A stretch of 25,744 nt of DNA, from positions 1-25,744 of the forward strand of contig DASQMI010000056.1 of the NCBI GenBank assembly GCA_035645555.1. The letters run 5' to 3'. Below the pieces are notes generated by a model. That model was not told the DNA's origin. It worked only from the letters and a program-made list of their open reading frames with translations, and did no database searches. Source of the stretch: Lysobacter_F sp035645555. Lineage in GTDB: Bacteria > Pseudomonadota > Gammaproteobacteria > Xanthomonadales > Xanthomonadaceae. This document shows, in pieces, positions 9,077 to 15,839 of this stretch; within the stretch, counting starts at the first letter, position 1, and the number at the start of each line of letters is the position of its first letter. The translations under genes were made by a program, and so were the position numbers.

Positions 9077-10351
9077 TCAGTCGCCCGAGGCGACCTTCTG
9101 CGACGTCTGGTAGATGAGGTACGGAGCGGTCTTCTGCTCGACCACCGCCTCGTCGACGACGACCTTGCTGACGTTCTCCATCGACGGCAGCTCGTACATC
9201 GTCTCCAGCAGCACCGACTCGACGATGGTTCGCAGGCCGCGCGCGCCGGTCTTACGCTTGAGCGCCTTGCGGGCGATCGCGGTCAGCGCGTCGCTGCGGA
9301 ACTCGAGCTCGACGCCTTCCATCTCGAACAGCTTCTTGAACTGCTTGGTGATGGCGTTCTTGGGCTCGGTCAGGATCGAGACCAGCGCAGCCTCGTCGAG
9401 CTCCTCGAGCGTGGCGACCACCGGCAGGCGGCCGACGAACTCCGGGATGAGGCCAAACTTGATCAGATCCTCCGGCTCGACCTCGGCCAGGATCCGGCCG
9501 ACCTCGGCCTTGCGCTGGCTGCTCTTCACCTTGGCGCCGAAGCCGATGCCGCCGGCTTCGGTGCTGCGCTGCTGGATGATCTTGTCGAGCCCGGCGAACG
9601 CGCCGCCGCAGATGAACAGGATGTTGCGGGTGTCGACCTGCAGGAACTCCTGCTGCGGATGCTTGCGGCCGCCCTGCGGCGGGACGCTCGCGACCGTGCC
9701 CTCGATGAGCTTCAGCAGCGCCTGCTGCACGCCCTCGCCCGACACGTCGCGGGTGATCGACGGGTTGTCCGACTTGCGCGAGATCTTGTCGATCTCGTCG
9801 ATGTAGACGATGCCCTGCTGCGCCTTCTCGACGTCGTAGTCGCACTTCTGCAGCAGCTTCTGGATGATGTTCTCGACGTCCTCGCCGACGTAACCGGCCT
9901 CGGTGAGGGTGGTGGCGTCGGCGATGGTGAACGGCACGTTCAGCAGGCGCGCCAGCGTCTCGGCGAGCAGCGTCTTGCCGGAACCGGTCGGACCGATCAG
10001 CAGGATGTTCGACTTGGCCAGCTCGACGTCGTCGTTGCGCTGGCGGCTCTCGATCCGCTTGTAGTGGTTGTACACCGCCACCGCGAGCGTCTTCTTCGCC
10101 CGCTGCTGGCCGATCACGTACTGGTCGAGGACCTCGAGGATCTCGCGCGGCTTGGGCAGGTGGCTGCGCGTGGACTGCGACTTTTCCTCGAGCTCCTCGC
10201 GGATGATGTCATTGCAGAGCTCGACGCACTCGTCGCAAATGAACACGCTCGGGCCCGCAATCAGCTTGCGGACCTCATGTTGGCTCTTACCGCAGAACGA
10301 GCAGTACAGGATCTTGTTGCTGTCGTTGCGGCCGTGACGATCGTCGCTCAT
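9077..10351 (-). CDS. clpX: ATP-dependent Clp protease ATP-binding subunit ClpX
   Basis: A hexameric AAA+ unfoldase that delivers tagged substrates to ClpP. With the ATG at 10351 the product is 424 residues, matching E. coli ClpX. The N-terminal zinc domain has Cys17, Cys20, Cys39 and Cys42 (YCSFCGKS, CDECVELC). The AAA+ domain has Walker A GPTGSGKT (Lys126), Walker B VYIDEIDK, the IGFGAK loop that contacts ClpP, and sensor-2 TGARGLRT. A TTG four codons further upstream (10363) is also in frame, but MSDDRHGRND is the family N-terminus and I prefer the ATG. It is 144 bases downstream of clpP, with a structured gap, and is likely co-transcribed with it. Confidence 0.97.
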   Translation of the reverse strand: MSDDRHGRNDSNKILYCSFCGKSQHEVRKLIAGPSVFICDECVELCNDIIREELEEKSQSTRSHLPKPREILEVLDQYVIGQQRAKKTLAVAVYNHYKRIESRQRNDDVELAKSNILLIGPTGSGKTLLAETLARLLNVPFTIADATTLTEAGYVGEDVENIIQKLLQKCDYDVEKAQQGIVYIDEIDKISRKSDNPSITRDVSGEGVQQALLKLIEGTVASVPPQGGRKHPQQEFLQVDTRNILFICGGAFAGLDKIIQQRSTEAGGIGFGAKVKSSQRKAEVGRILAEVEPEDLIKFGLIPEFVGRLPVVATLEELDEAALVSILTEPKNAITKQFKKLFEMEGVELEFRSDALTAIARKALKRKTGARGLRTIVESVLLETMYELPSMENVSKVVVDEAVVEQKTAPYLIYQTSQKVASGD

Positions 10352-10373
10352 GCCTTTGCCCAAGTATTGCGTT

Positions 10374-10406
10374 GCACTGATCGCGCGTACCGGGCCCGGT
10401 CAGTGC
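10374..10406 (-). other. Inverted repeat with nested palindrome in the clpX leader
   Basis: GCACTGA (10374-10380) pairs with TCAGTGC (10400-10406). The 19-base interval ends in the perfect 12-base palindrome ACCGGGCCCGGT (10389-10400). It lies 23 bases upstream of the clpX ATG and just after a possible extended -10. It could be a leader hairpin or an operator. Confidence 0.5.
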
Positions 10407-10415
10407 GGCGGCCCG

Positions 10416-10424
10416 AGAATAGCA
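10416..10424 (-). promoter_or_regulatory. Weak extended -10 promoter candidate for clpX
   Basis: On the minus strand, TGC followed by TATTCT (-10 at 10421-10416). There is no recognisable -35 at 17 bases. If real, initiation would be near 10409, giving clpX a promoter apart from the clpP one. Confidence 0.3.
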
Positions 10425-10495
10425 CAGCGATCCGGCCGGGCCCCGCGCCGGAACAGCTCGTTCAGGATGCCGACGAACGGTCGCCTCGATCACGG

Positions 10496-11122
10496 TCAGC
10501 CCGGTTGCAGCGAGTCGTCCGGGCGGCGCTCCAGGACATGGTCGACCAGCCCGTACTCGCGCGCCGCTTCCGCGCTCTTGAAGTTGTCGCGCTCGGTATC
10601 GCGCGCGATCGTTTCCAACGCCTGCCCGGTGTGCTTGGACAGGATCTCGTTCAGGCGCTGGCGCAAGGTCAGGATCTCGCGCGCGTGGATGTCGATGTCG
10701 GTCGCCTGGCCCTGGAAGCCGCCAAGCGGCTGGTGGATCATCACCCGCGAGTTGGGCAGCGCGTAGCGCTTGCCCGGCGCGCCGGCCGCCAGCAGCAGCG
10801 CGCCCATGCTCGCGGCCTGGCCGACGCAGATCGTGCTGACGTCCGGCTTGATGTACTGCATGGTGTCATAGATCGCCATGCCTGCCGTGACGATGCCGCC
10901 CGGCGAATTGATGTAGAGGTGGATGTCCTTCTCAGGATTCTCCGCCTCCAGGAACAGCATCTGCGCCACAACCAGGTTGGCGATGTGGTCGTCGATGCCG
11001 CCGACCAGGAAGATCACCCGCTCCTTCAGCAGCCGCGAGTAGATGTCGTACGCGCGCTCGCCACGGCTGGTCTGCTCGACCACCATCGGCACGAGGTTGA
11101 GGGCTTTGGTTCGATTGTCCAT
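10496..11122 (-). CDS. clpP: ATP-dependent Clp protease proteolytic subunit ClpP
   Basis: A serine peptidase of 208 residues forming the barrel-shaped proteolytic core used with ClpX. The triad is visible: Ser105 in GQAASMGALLL, His130 in VMIHQPLGG and Asp179 in DTERDN, with spacing as in E. coli. The N-terminus MDNRTKALNLVPMVVEQTSRGERAYDIYSRLL is typical, including a short leader that is normally removed by autoprocessing. INSPGG, the oxyanion-region motif, is at residues 71-76. It is the first gene of the clpP-clpX pair, 107 bases after tig. A heat-shock promoter candidate overlaps a hairpin in that gap. Confidence 0.98.
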   Translation of the reverse strand: MDNRTKALNLVPMVVEQTSRGERAYDIYSRLLKERVIFLVGGIDDHIANLVVAQMLFLEAENPEKDIHLYINSPGGIVTAGMAIYDTMQYIKPDVSTICVGQAASMGALLLAAGAPGKRYALPNSRVMIHQPLGGFQGQATDIDIHAREILTLRQRLNEILSKHTGQALETIARDTERDNFKSAEAAREYGLVDHVLERRPDDSLQPG

Positions 11123-11161
11123 GCGGTCGGGGCCCGGAACTGGAGAGGAACGCCGATAGGC

Positions 11162-11196
11162 TACGGCCCGGTCAACTTGGGGCCAACCGGGCCATA
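11162..11196 (-). other. Hairpin in the tig-clpP gap
   Basis: TACGGCCCGGT (11162-11172) and ACCGGGCCATA (11186-11196) form an 11-bp stem (one G-T pair on the minus-strand RNA) with a 13-base loop. It lies 34 bases after the tig stop, without a following U tract. It overlaps the proposed clpP heat-shock promoter, so it could attenuate tig read-through or act as an operator. Confidence 0.6.
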
Positions 11197-11203
11197 GCGC
11201 AAG
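11175..11203 (-). promoter_or_regulatory. Candidate sigma-32 promoter of clpP
   Basis: On the minus strand, CTTGCGC (11203-11197), a 14-base spacer and CCCCAAGT (11182-11175), against the RpoH pattern CTTGAAA/CCCCATNT. The spacing equals that of the lon candidate. Predicted initiation is near 11168, about 45 bases before the clpP ATG. The -10 differs from consensus at one key base, so this is less sure than lon. Confidence 0.45.
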
Positions 11204-11229
11204 GGGGTGCGTTGTGGGAACGGCGCGCC

Positions 11230-12525
11230 TTACAGGCGGATCGCCTCGCTGAACGCGAGCTTCTGCTCGGTGTGCTGCGCGCGGTCGGCGATCCAGTCGA
11301 TCACCTGCTCCTCCATCACGCGCGCCTGCAGGCCGGACATCAGCTGCGGGTCGTTGCGGTACAGCTCGATCACCTGCTGCGGCTCCTCGTAGGTCGAGGC
11401 GATCAGCTGCAGGGTCTCGTTGACCCGGCGCGGGTCGATCGTGAGCTGGTGGCGGCGTGCCACTTCGCCCACCAGCAGGCCGACCAGCACGCGCTTGCGC
11501 GCGGTCTCCATGAAGCCCAGGTACGCATCGGCCGGCGGCTCGACCGCGCGACCCTGGCGACGCGCCTGCTCGACGGCCTGCCGCGCCAACTCGCGCGCCT
11601 CGTTCTCGACCAGCTTCGGCGGCAGCTCGACGTGGCTGTACGCGGCGATCAGCTGCTCGCCGACCTCGCGGCGCAGGCGGGTCATCAGCGCACCCTTCAG
11701 CTCGCGCTCCAGGTTGAGGCGGATGTCGGCACGGAACTGCGCCATCTCGCCGCTCTTGACCCCGAAGCTGCGGATGAACGCGGCATCGACCTCGGGCAGC
11801 ACCGGCTCGGACACCTTGGTGACCTTCAGGTGCACCTGCACCTTGCGGCCGGCGAACTGCGGCACACGCCAGTCGGCGGGGAACTCGACCTCGACGGTCT
11901 TCTCCTCGCCGGTGCTCATGCCGACCAGCGCCTGTTCCACGGCCGGGAACATCGCGTTGGAGCCCAGCACGCTGGCGCCGCGCTCCGCGCCCTCGGCGGG
12001 GATGCGCTCGCCGTCGGCCTGCGACCAGGTTTCGATCTCGACCGCATCGCCGACCTGCGCGGCACGCTCGACCGGCTGCCAGCTGCGTCGCTGCAGACGC
12101 AGGTTCTCGATCATCGCGTCGATGTCGGCATCGGCGACCTCGGCGGTGTGGCGCACGACGTTGAGCTTGGCGACGTCGATGTCGCCGAAGTCCGGCACCA
12201 CCTCGAACGTGGCGACGTAGGCGAGCCCGTCGGCTTCCGGCGCCGGTTCGATGCGCGGGCTACCGGCGATCTGCAGCGCGTTCTCGCGGACCGCTTGGGT
12301 GAAGCCCTCGCGCAGCAGGTCGTCGAGCACCTCGGCCCGGACCTGCGCGCCGTAGCGCTGCTCGATCACCTTCGCCGGCACCTTGCCCGGGCGGAAACCC
12401 TTGATGCGCGCACCGCGCGCGATCTCGCGGAGGCGGGCGCCGACCTGATTCTCCAGACGATCCGCCGGGAGGCGGAAGGTCACGCGGCGTTCGAGGCTGC
12501 CCAGCGATTCGACCGAAACTTGCAT
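11230..12525 (-). CDS. tig: Trigger factor, ribosome-associated chaperone and prolyl isomerase
   Basis: Binds the ribosome near the exit tunnel and shields nascent chains. The start is the ATG at 12525 (MQVSVESLGSLERR), supported by GGAG eight bases upstream and by family length (431 residues; E. coli 432). The frame is open further upstream but that part is low-complexity leader. The ribosome-binding signature GFRPGKVP is at residues 43-50. The FKBP-type isomerase domain covers about 145-240 (VGDAVEIET, FPAVEQALVGMSTGEEK, VEFP). The helical chaperone arms fill about 245-431. It is the first protein gene of the tig-clpP-clpX-lon-hupB series. A 7-bp hairpin (12539-12559) lies just upstream of its ribosome-binding site. 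Confidence 0.97.
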   Translation of the reverse strand: MQVSVESLGSLERRVTFRLPADRLENQVGARLREIARGARIKGFRPGKVPAKVIEQRYGAQVRAEVLDDLLREGFTQAVRENALQIAGSPRIEPAPEADGLAYVATFEVVPDFGDIDVAKLNVVRHTAEVADADIDAMIENLRLQRRSWQPVERAAQVGDAVEIETWSQADGERIPAEGAERGASVLGSNAMFPAVEQALVGMSTGEEKTVEVEFPADWRVPQFAGRKVQVHLKVTKVSEPVLPEVDAAFIRSFGVKSGEMAQFRADIRLNLERELKGALMTRLRREVGEQLIAAYSHVELPPKLVENEARELARQAVEQARRQGRAVEPPADAYLGFMETARKRVLVGLLVGEVARRHQLTIDPRRVNETLQLIASTYEEPQQVIELYRNDPQLMSGLQARVMEEQVIDWIADRAQHTEQKLAFSEAIRL

Positions 12526-12538
12526 ATCCACTCCTGCA

Positions 12539-12559
12539 GCCGCGGTGCGCTGCCGCGGC
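12539..12559 (-). other. Leader hairpin just upstream of the tig ribosome-binding site
   Basis: GCCGCGG (12539-12545) and CCGCGGC (12553-12559) form a 7-bp stem with a seven-base loop, ending seven bases before the GGAG of tig. Each arm also contains the self-complementary CCGCGG. It could shape translation of tig. Confidence 0.45.
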
Positions 12560-12704
12560 ACGTAAAGACGTTGGGTGACGGGTCTCCGGTCGGCTTCCCC
12601 GGCCGAGTCCGGCAGGCCGCCAACGGAACGCGATAGTGTCGCCGATCGCGCGCCTGCCCGCCAGCGTGGCGCCCCCTCGGGGCCGGCCGCCGGGGTCACG
12701 GCGG

Positions 12705-12724
12705 GCCCGCCTGCGCGGGCGGGC
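12705..12724 (-). other. GC-rich hairpin after tRNA-Leu
   Basis: GCCCGCC (12705-12711) and GGCGGGC (12718-12724) form a 7-bp stem with a six-base loop, beginning four bases after the tRNA-Leu CCA end. No T tract follows, so it may be a processing or partial termination site rather than an intrinsic terminator. The rest of the gap to tig holds no clear promoter. Confidence 0.45.
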
Positions 12725-12728
12725 GCGG

Positions 12729-12814
12729 TGGTGCGAAAGGTGGGACTCGAACCCACACGGGGGTTGCCCGCTGGAACCTAAATCCAGTGCGTCTACCAGT
12801 TCCGCCACTTTCGC
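12729..12814 (-). tRNA. tRNA-Leu (TAG)
   Basis: An 86-base class II tRNA on the minus strand. Acceptor GCGAAAG pairs with CTTTCGC, discriminator A, encoded CCA. The anticodon stem-loop CTGGA-TTTAGGT-TCCAG gives TAG. A long variable arm (GCGGGCAACCCCCGT) and T arm GGGTTCGAGTCCC are present. Confidence 0.97.
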
Positions 12815-12825
12815 ATCGGCGTCCG

Positions 12826-12854
12826 ATTCTAGGCGTCGCCCGCGCAAACGAAAA
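12826..12854 (-). promoter_or_regulatory. Candidate promoter of tRNA-Leu
   Basis: On the minus strand the -10 TAGAAT (12831-12826, five of six consensus) is preceded at 17 bases by TTTTCG (12854-12849), a poor -35 that lies in the T tract of the preceding terminator. Initiation near 12819 would be only about five bases before the mature tRNA. Confidence 0.4.
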
Positions 12855-12876
12855 AGCACCGGAGGACCGGTGCTTT
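12851..12876 (-). terminator. Rho-independent terminator after tRNA-Lys
   Basis: On the minus strand AAAGCACCGG, loop TCCT, CCGGTGCTTT forms a perfect 10-bp stem (12853-12862 with 12867-12876) and runs into five T. It begins eight bases after the tRNA-Lys end and closes the Pro-Arg-His-Lys transcript. Confidence 0.9.
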
Positions 12877-12883
12877 CCGTGGA

Positions 12884-12959
12884 TGGTGGGCCGTCTAGGA
12901 TTCGAACCTAGGACCTACTGATTAAGAGTCAGCTGCTCTACCAACTGAGCTAACGGCCC
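12884..12959 (-). tRNA. tRNA-Lys (CTT)
   Basis: A 76-base cloverleaf on the minus strand. Acceptor GGGCCGT pairs with ACGGCCC, discriminator A, encoded CCA. The anticodon loop in CTGACTCTTAATCAG gives CTT. The T loop is TTCGAAT. Confidence 0.97.
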
Positions 12960-13008
12960 GCAAATCGGAGGCGCGGAATGCTACGCGAGCTGCCGCGTCT
13001 CGTAAAGA

Positions 13009-13085
13009 TGGGGTGGCTGAGGGGACTCGAACCCCCGACAACTGGAATCACAATCCAGTACTCTAACCAACTGAGCTACAGCCAC
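13009..13085 (-). tRNA. tRNA-His (GTG)
   Basis: A 77-base cloverleaf on the minus strand. Acceptor GTGGCTG pairs with CAGCCAC, discriminator C, encoded CCA. The anticodon stem-loop CTGGA-TTGTGAT-TCCAG gives GTG. The extra 5' G (G-1) that identifies tRNA-His is encoded at 13086, opposite the discriminator C. Confidence 0.97.
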
Positions 13086-13109
13086 CACAGGTGAAGCGTC
13101 TTCGCTTGA

Positions 13110-13186
13110 TGGCGCGCCCAGCAGGACTCGAACCTGCAACCACCGGCTTAGAAGGCCGGTGCTCTATCCGGTTGAGCTATGGGCGC
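13110..13186 (-). tRNA. tRNA-Arg (TCT)
   Basis: A 77-base cloverleaf on the minus strand. Acceptor GCGCCCA pairs with TGGGCGC, discriminator G, encoded CCA. The anticodon stem-loop CCGGC-CTTCTAA-GCCGG gives TCT, which reads AGA/AGG, rare codons in such a GC-rich genome. Confidence 0.97.
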
Positions 13187-13227
13187 ATGCGGTGATGTTA
13201 ACCGACACGCCCGCCGCGCCGTCCGGA

Positions 13228-13304
13228 TGGTCGGGGCAGAGGGATTCGAACCCCCGACATCCAGCTCCCAAAGCTGGCGCTCTACCAGGCTGAGCTATAC
13301 CCCG
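13228..13304 (-). tRNA. tRNA-Pro (TGG)
   Basis: A 77-base cloverleaf on the minus strand. Acceptor CGGGGTA pairs with TGCCCCG (one T-G pair), discriminator A, encoded CCA. The anticodon stem-loop CCAGC-TTTGGGA-GCTGG gives TGG. It is the first gene of the cluster. Confidence 0.97.
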
Positions 13305-13349
13305 AAGAACGGGTCTTCCGTTGCGCGCCCGCGCTGCGAAAGGCCCGTC

Positions 13350-13378
13350 ATTGTGGGGAGGCGCCCGCGACGTGTCAA
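13350..13378 (-). promoter_or_regulatory. Strong sigma-70 promoter of the tRNA cluster
   Basis: On the minus strand, a consensus -35 TTGACA (13378-13373), a 17-base spacer and -10 CACAAT (13355-13350). Predicted initiation near 13343 is about 39 bases before tRNA-Pro. The bases after the -10 (GACGGGCC) are a GC-rich discriminator, the type linked to growth-rate and stringent control of stable RNA promoters. Confidence 0.8.
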
Positions 13379-13440
13379 CGCGCCGGGGCGGCCGCCGCCG
13401 CGGGTTATGCTGCCTGCACTACCGCGAACCCGGAGTTTCC

Positions 13441-14196
13441 ATGCGCAGCGGCAATCCCGTCCTGAAAGAGACCACGTTCCTCGACCTCGCCAGCGGCAGC
13501 GTCGTGCAAGGCGCCGGCCACGCGATGACCCTGGGCGGCACCGTCAACAAGACCGTGCTGCTGCTGTTCCTGTGCGTGCTGACCGGCGCGTTCGCCTGGT
13601 CGCAGGTGGTCACGCCCGCCGGCATCGTCGGCGTCGCCCCGTACGCGATCGGCGGAGCGATCGGTGGACTAATCCTCGCGATCGTCACGGCGTTCAAGCC
13701 GGCCTGGTCGCCGGTGACCGCGCCGCTGTACGCACTGCTGGAAGGCTTCTTCCTCGGCGCGATCTCGGCGCTGTTCGAGGCCCGCTTCCCCGGCATCGTG
13801 ATGCAGGCGGTGCTGCTGACGTTCGGCACCTTGCTGGCGCTGCTGATGGCGTACCGCTCCGGGCTGATCCGCGCCACCGAGAACTTCAAGCTCGGCGTGA
13901 TCGCGGCAACCGGCGGCATTGCGCTGGTCTACCTCGCCACCATCGTGCTCGGTTTCTTCGATATCCGCATCCCGATGATCCACGAGTCGGGCCTGGTCGG
14001 GATCGGCTTCAGCCTGTTCGTGGTGGTGATTGCCGCACTCAACCTGGTGCTGGACTTCGACTTCATCGAAAGCGGCGTGGAGACCGGCGCGCCGAAGTAC
14101 ATGGAGTGGTACGGCGCGTTCGGTCTGATGGTCACGCTGGTGTGGCTGTACGTGGAGTTCCTGCGGCTGCTGGCGAAGCTGCAGTCGCGCGACTGA
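13441..14196 (+). CDS. Bax inhibitor-1/YccA family integral membrane protein
   Basis: A 251-residue inner-membrane protein of the BI-1/TMBIM-like superfamily. The N-terminus MRSGNPVLKETTF has the SGNPVL motif seen in one bacterial branch (the BaxI_1-type group). About seven hydrophobic segments follow from residue 37 onward (VLLLFLCVLTGAF, PYAIGGAIGGLILAIV, LYALLEGFFLGAISALF, VLLTFGTLLALLMAY, and others). The late ALNLVLDFDFIE with several acids resembles the conserved charged motif of the family. Bacterial members such as YetJ conduct calcium in a pH-dependent way; that is family knowledge and not shown here. The ATG at 13441 has GGAG seven bases upstream. It stands alone between the tRNA cluster and a terminator. 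Confidence 0.88.
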   Translation: MRSGNPVLKETTFLDLASGSVVQGAGHAMTLGGTVNKTVLLLFLCVLTGAFAWSQVVTPAGIVGVAPYAIGGAIGGLILAIVTAFKPAWSPVTAPLYALLEGFFLGAISALFEARFPGIVMQAVLLTFGTLLALLMAYRSGLIRATENFKLGVIAATGGIALVYLATIVLGFFDIRIPMIHESGLVGIGFSLFVVVIAALNLVLDFDFIESGVETGAPKYMEWYGAFGLMVTLVWLYVEFLRLLAKLQSRD

Positions 14197-14217
14197 GCTC
14201 CGCAAGGACGCAAAAAG

Positions 14218-14247
14218 AACGGGGCGCCCGTGTGGGCGCCCCGTTTT
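14218..14247. terminator. Bidirectional terminator between the BI-1 gene and the isocitrate dehydrogenase gene
   Basis: AACGGGGCGCCC (14218-14229), loop GTGT, GGGCGCCCCGTT (14234-14245) is a perfect 12-bp stem. It is flanked by AAAAAG on the left and TTTTCG on the right, so it can serve both converging genes. Confidence 0.9.
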
Positions 14248-14268
14248 CGTTTCCGGTGTCCAAGCCGC

Positions 14269-15276
14269 TCAGAGGCGACGGGTGATCGCCTTGGCGAAGT
14301 CCATCGTAGTGGCCTCACCGCCCAGATCAGGGGTGAGCGCGTCCTTCGCGTCCAGCGTGGCGACGATCGCCTCGCGCAGGCGGGTGGCCTGCTCGGGCAG
14401 CGCCAGGTGGTCGAGCATCTGGCCCGCGGCAAGCAGCAGCGCGCACGGATTGGCGATGCCTTGGCCTGCGATGTCGGGCGCCGAGCCGTGCACCGCTTCG
14501 AAGATCGCCGCCTCGGTGCCGATGTTGGCGCCCGGAGCGAGCCCCAGGCCGCCGACCAGGCCAGCGCACAGGTCGGAGATGATGTCGCCGAACAGGTTGG
14601 TGGTGACGATGACGTCGAATTTCTCCGGCTGCATCACCAGCTTCATGCAGCAGGCGTCGACGATCATCTCGTCGCACTGGATGTCCGGATACTGCTGGGC
14701 GACTTCGCGCGCGGTGCGGAGGAACAGGCCCGAGGTCGACTTCAGAATGTTGGCCTTGTGCACCACCGTGACCTTCTTGCGGCCGGTCTTGCGCGCCAGG
14801 TCGAACGCGTAGCGCACGATCCGCTCGGAACCGCGGCGGGTCACCTTCTGCGTCAGCAGCGCGGTCTCGCCGTCTTCCGACAGCGACTGCCCCTCGCCGA
14901 TGTACGCGCCTTCGGTGTTCTCGCGCACGGTGATCAGGTCGACCCCGCTGGGGAAGCGCGACTTGGTGTTCGGGAACGACTTCGCCGGGCGCACGTTGGC
15001 GTACAGGTCAAAGCGCTTGCGCAGCTCGACGTTGATCGAGCTGAAGCCGCCGCCCACCGGCGTGGTCAGCGGGCTCTTCAGCGCGATGCGGTTGCGGCGG
15101 ATCGACTCCAGCGTGGCGGCCGGCAGCAGTTCGCCCTGCTTCTCGAGCGCGACCAGACCGGCGTCCATGAACTCGTAGGACAGGCCGAGCTGCATCGCGT
15201 CGAGCACGTGCAGGGTTGCGTCCATGATTTCCGGGCCGATGCCGTCGCCGCGGATCACGGTGATGGTGTGGGTCAT
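14269..15276 (-). CDS. Isocitrate dehydrogenase, NAD-type (isocitrate/isopropylmalate dehydrogenase family)
   Basis: Oxidatively decarboxylates isocitrate to 2-oxoglutarate in the TCA cycle. The 335-residue product opens MTHTITVIRGDGIGPEIMD, the family N-terminus. The substrate region has SSINVELRKRFDLYANVRPAKSF, which matches short NAD-dependent isocitrate dehydrogenases better than LeuB. VRENTEGAYIGE, VTVVHKANILK and the metal-binding Asp residues in TTNLFGDIISD follow. HGSAPDIAGQGIANP carries Asp where NADP enzymes have Lys-Tyr, which points to NAD. Similar short enzymes are annotated as isocitrate dehydrogenases in xanthomonads. Homoisocitrate or isopropylmalate activity cannot be excluded by eye. 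It may be expressed from an extended -10 promoter (15339-15347) or from grxC upstream. Confidence 0.85.
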   Translation of the reverse strand: MTHTITVIRGDGIGPEIMDATLHVLDAMQLGLSYEFMDAGLVALEKQGELLPAATLESIRRNRIALKSPLTTPVGGGFSSINVELRKRFDLYANVRPAKSFPNTKSRFPSGVDLITVRENTEGAYIGEGQSLSEDGETALLTQKVTRRGSERIVRYAFDLARKTGRKKVTVVHKANILKSTSGLFLRTAREVAQQYPDIQCDEMIVDACCMKLVMQPEKFDVIVTTNLFGDIISDLCAGLVGGLGLAPGANIGTEAAIFEAVHGSAPDIAGQGIANPCALLLAAGQMLDHLALPEQATRLREAIVATLDAKDALTPDLGGEATTMDFAKAITRRL

Positions 15277-15298
15277 TGCGGGATTCCAGGCAGGCGAA

Positions 15299-15318
15299 CG
15301 CCGCGCGGAGGCGCGGCG
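15299..15318 (-). other. Leader hairpin upstream of the isocitrate dehydrogenase gene
   Basis: CGCCGCGC (15299-15306), loop GGAG, GCGCGGCG (15311-15318) forms a perfect 8-bp stem. It sits between the candidate promoter and the ATG, 22 bases upstream of the start. There is no T tract. Confidence 0.5.
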
Positions 15319-15338
15319 TCGGGAGAAACGGTCGGCGG

Positions 15339-15368
15339 ATTATGCCAGAGGCAGCGGGCGGCCGCCCG
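15339..15368 (-). promoter_or_regulatory. Candidate extended -10 promoter with palindrome for isocitrate dehydrogenase
   Basis: On the minus strand, TGG then CATAAT (-10 at 15344-15339) forms an extended -10. Upstream, a perfect 14-base palindrome CGGGCGGCCGCCCG occupies 15355-15368, next to the stop of the preceding gene and where a -35 would be. Initiation near 15332 is predicted. The palindrome may be an operator or the 3' end structure of the upstream gene. Confidence 0.4.
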
Positions 15369-15369
15369 G

Positions 15370-15762
15370 TCAGCCGTGGTCGTGCGCGGCCGGCGCCTCG
15401 CCCTGCCCCGCCTCGAGCTGGTCGAGGAAATCCACCGCCCGGCGCAGGTGCGGGATGACGATGCTGCCGCCCACGACCAGCCCGACCGAGAACGCCTCGA
15501 ACATCTCGTCGCGATTGACGCCGGCCTCCTTGCACTGGGCGACGTGGTAGCTGATGCAGTCGTCGCAGCGCAGCACCAGCGAGGCCACCAGTCCGAGCAG
15601 CTCCTTGGTCTTCACGTCGAGCGCGCCGGGCTGGTAGGTCTGGGTGTCGAGCGCGAAGAAGCGGCGCACGACCTGGTTCGGCTCGGCCAGGATGCGCTCG
15701 TTCATCCGCTTGCGGAACGCGGTGAATTCGCGCACCCGGTCGGCGTCACGTTTTTCGCTCAT
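15370..15762 (-). CDS. Carboxymuconolactone decarboxylase family protein, AhpD-like
   Basis: A 130-residue cytosolic protein of the AhpD/CMD fold. The thiol-peroxidase signature is complete: Glu54, eleven residues, Cys66, two residues, Cys69, three residues, His73 (LRCDDCISYH). This is the arrangement of mycobacterial AhpD, which reduces AhpC and alkyl hydroperoxides, so a thiol-dependent redox role is more likely than a true decarboxylase role. A further Cys77 is present and the C-terminus ends AAHDHG. ATG at 15762; the ribosome-binding site is weak (GGAA). It lies 77 bases after grxC on the same strand, suggesting a shared transcript and perhaps a shared thiol pathway. The substrate is unknown. 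Confidence 0.85.
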   Translation of the reverse strand: MSEKRDADRVREFTAFRKRMNERILAEPNQVVRRFFALDTQTYQPGALDVKTKELLGLVASLVLRCDDCISYHVAQCKEAGVNRDEMFEAFSVGLVVGGSIVIPHLRRAVDFLDQLEAGQGEAPAAHDHG

Positions 15763-15839
15763 GTGTATTCCGGCAAGGGCAGTGGGAGGGACGCGCACGC
15801 CCACCCGGCGACGCGGGCAGGCAAGCGGCGAGGCAGAGA

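Noticed and set aside
8963..11197. A 744-codon plus-strand frame across clpX and clpP
   Set aside because: Antisense shadow of two well-recognised genes; no domain or ribosome-binding site.
12526..12756. N-terminal extension of trigger factor
   Set aside because: The frame continues upstream into tRNA-Leu, and the ATG at 12525 has a ribosome-binding site and gives the family length.
12729..13304. tRNA cluster as an integration site for a mobile element
   Set aside because: No integrase, direct repeat of a tRNA 3' end, or composition change is visible on either side.
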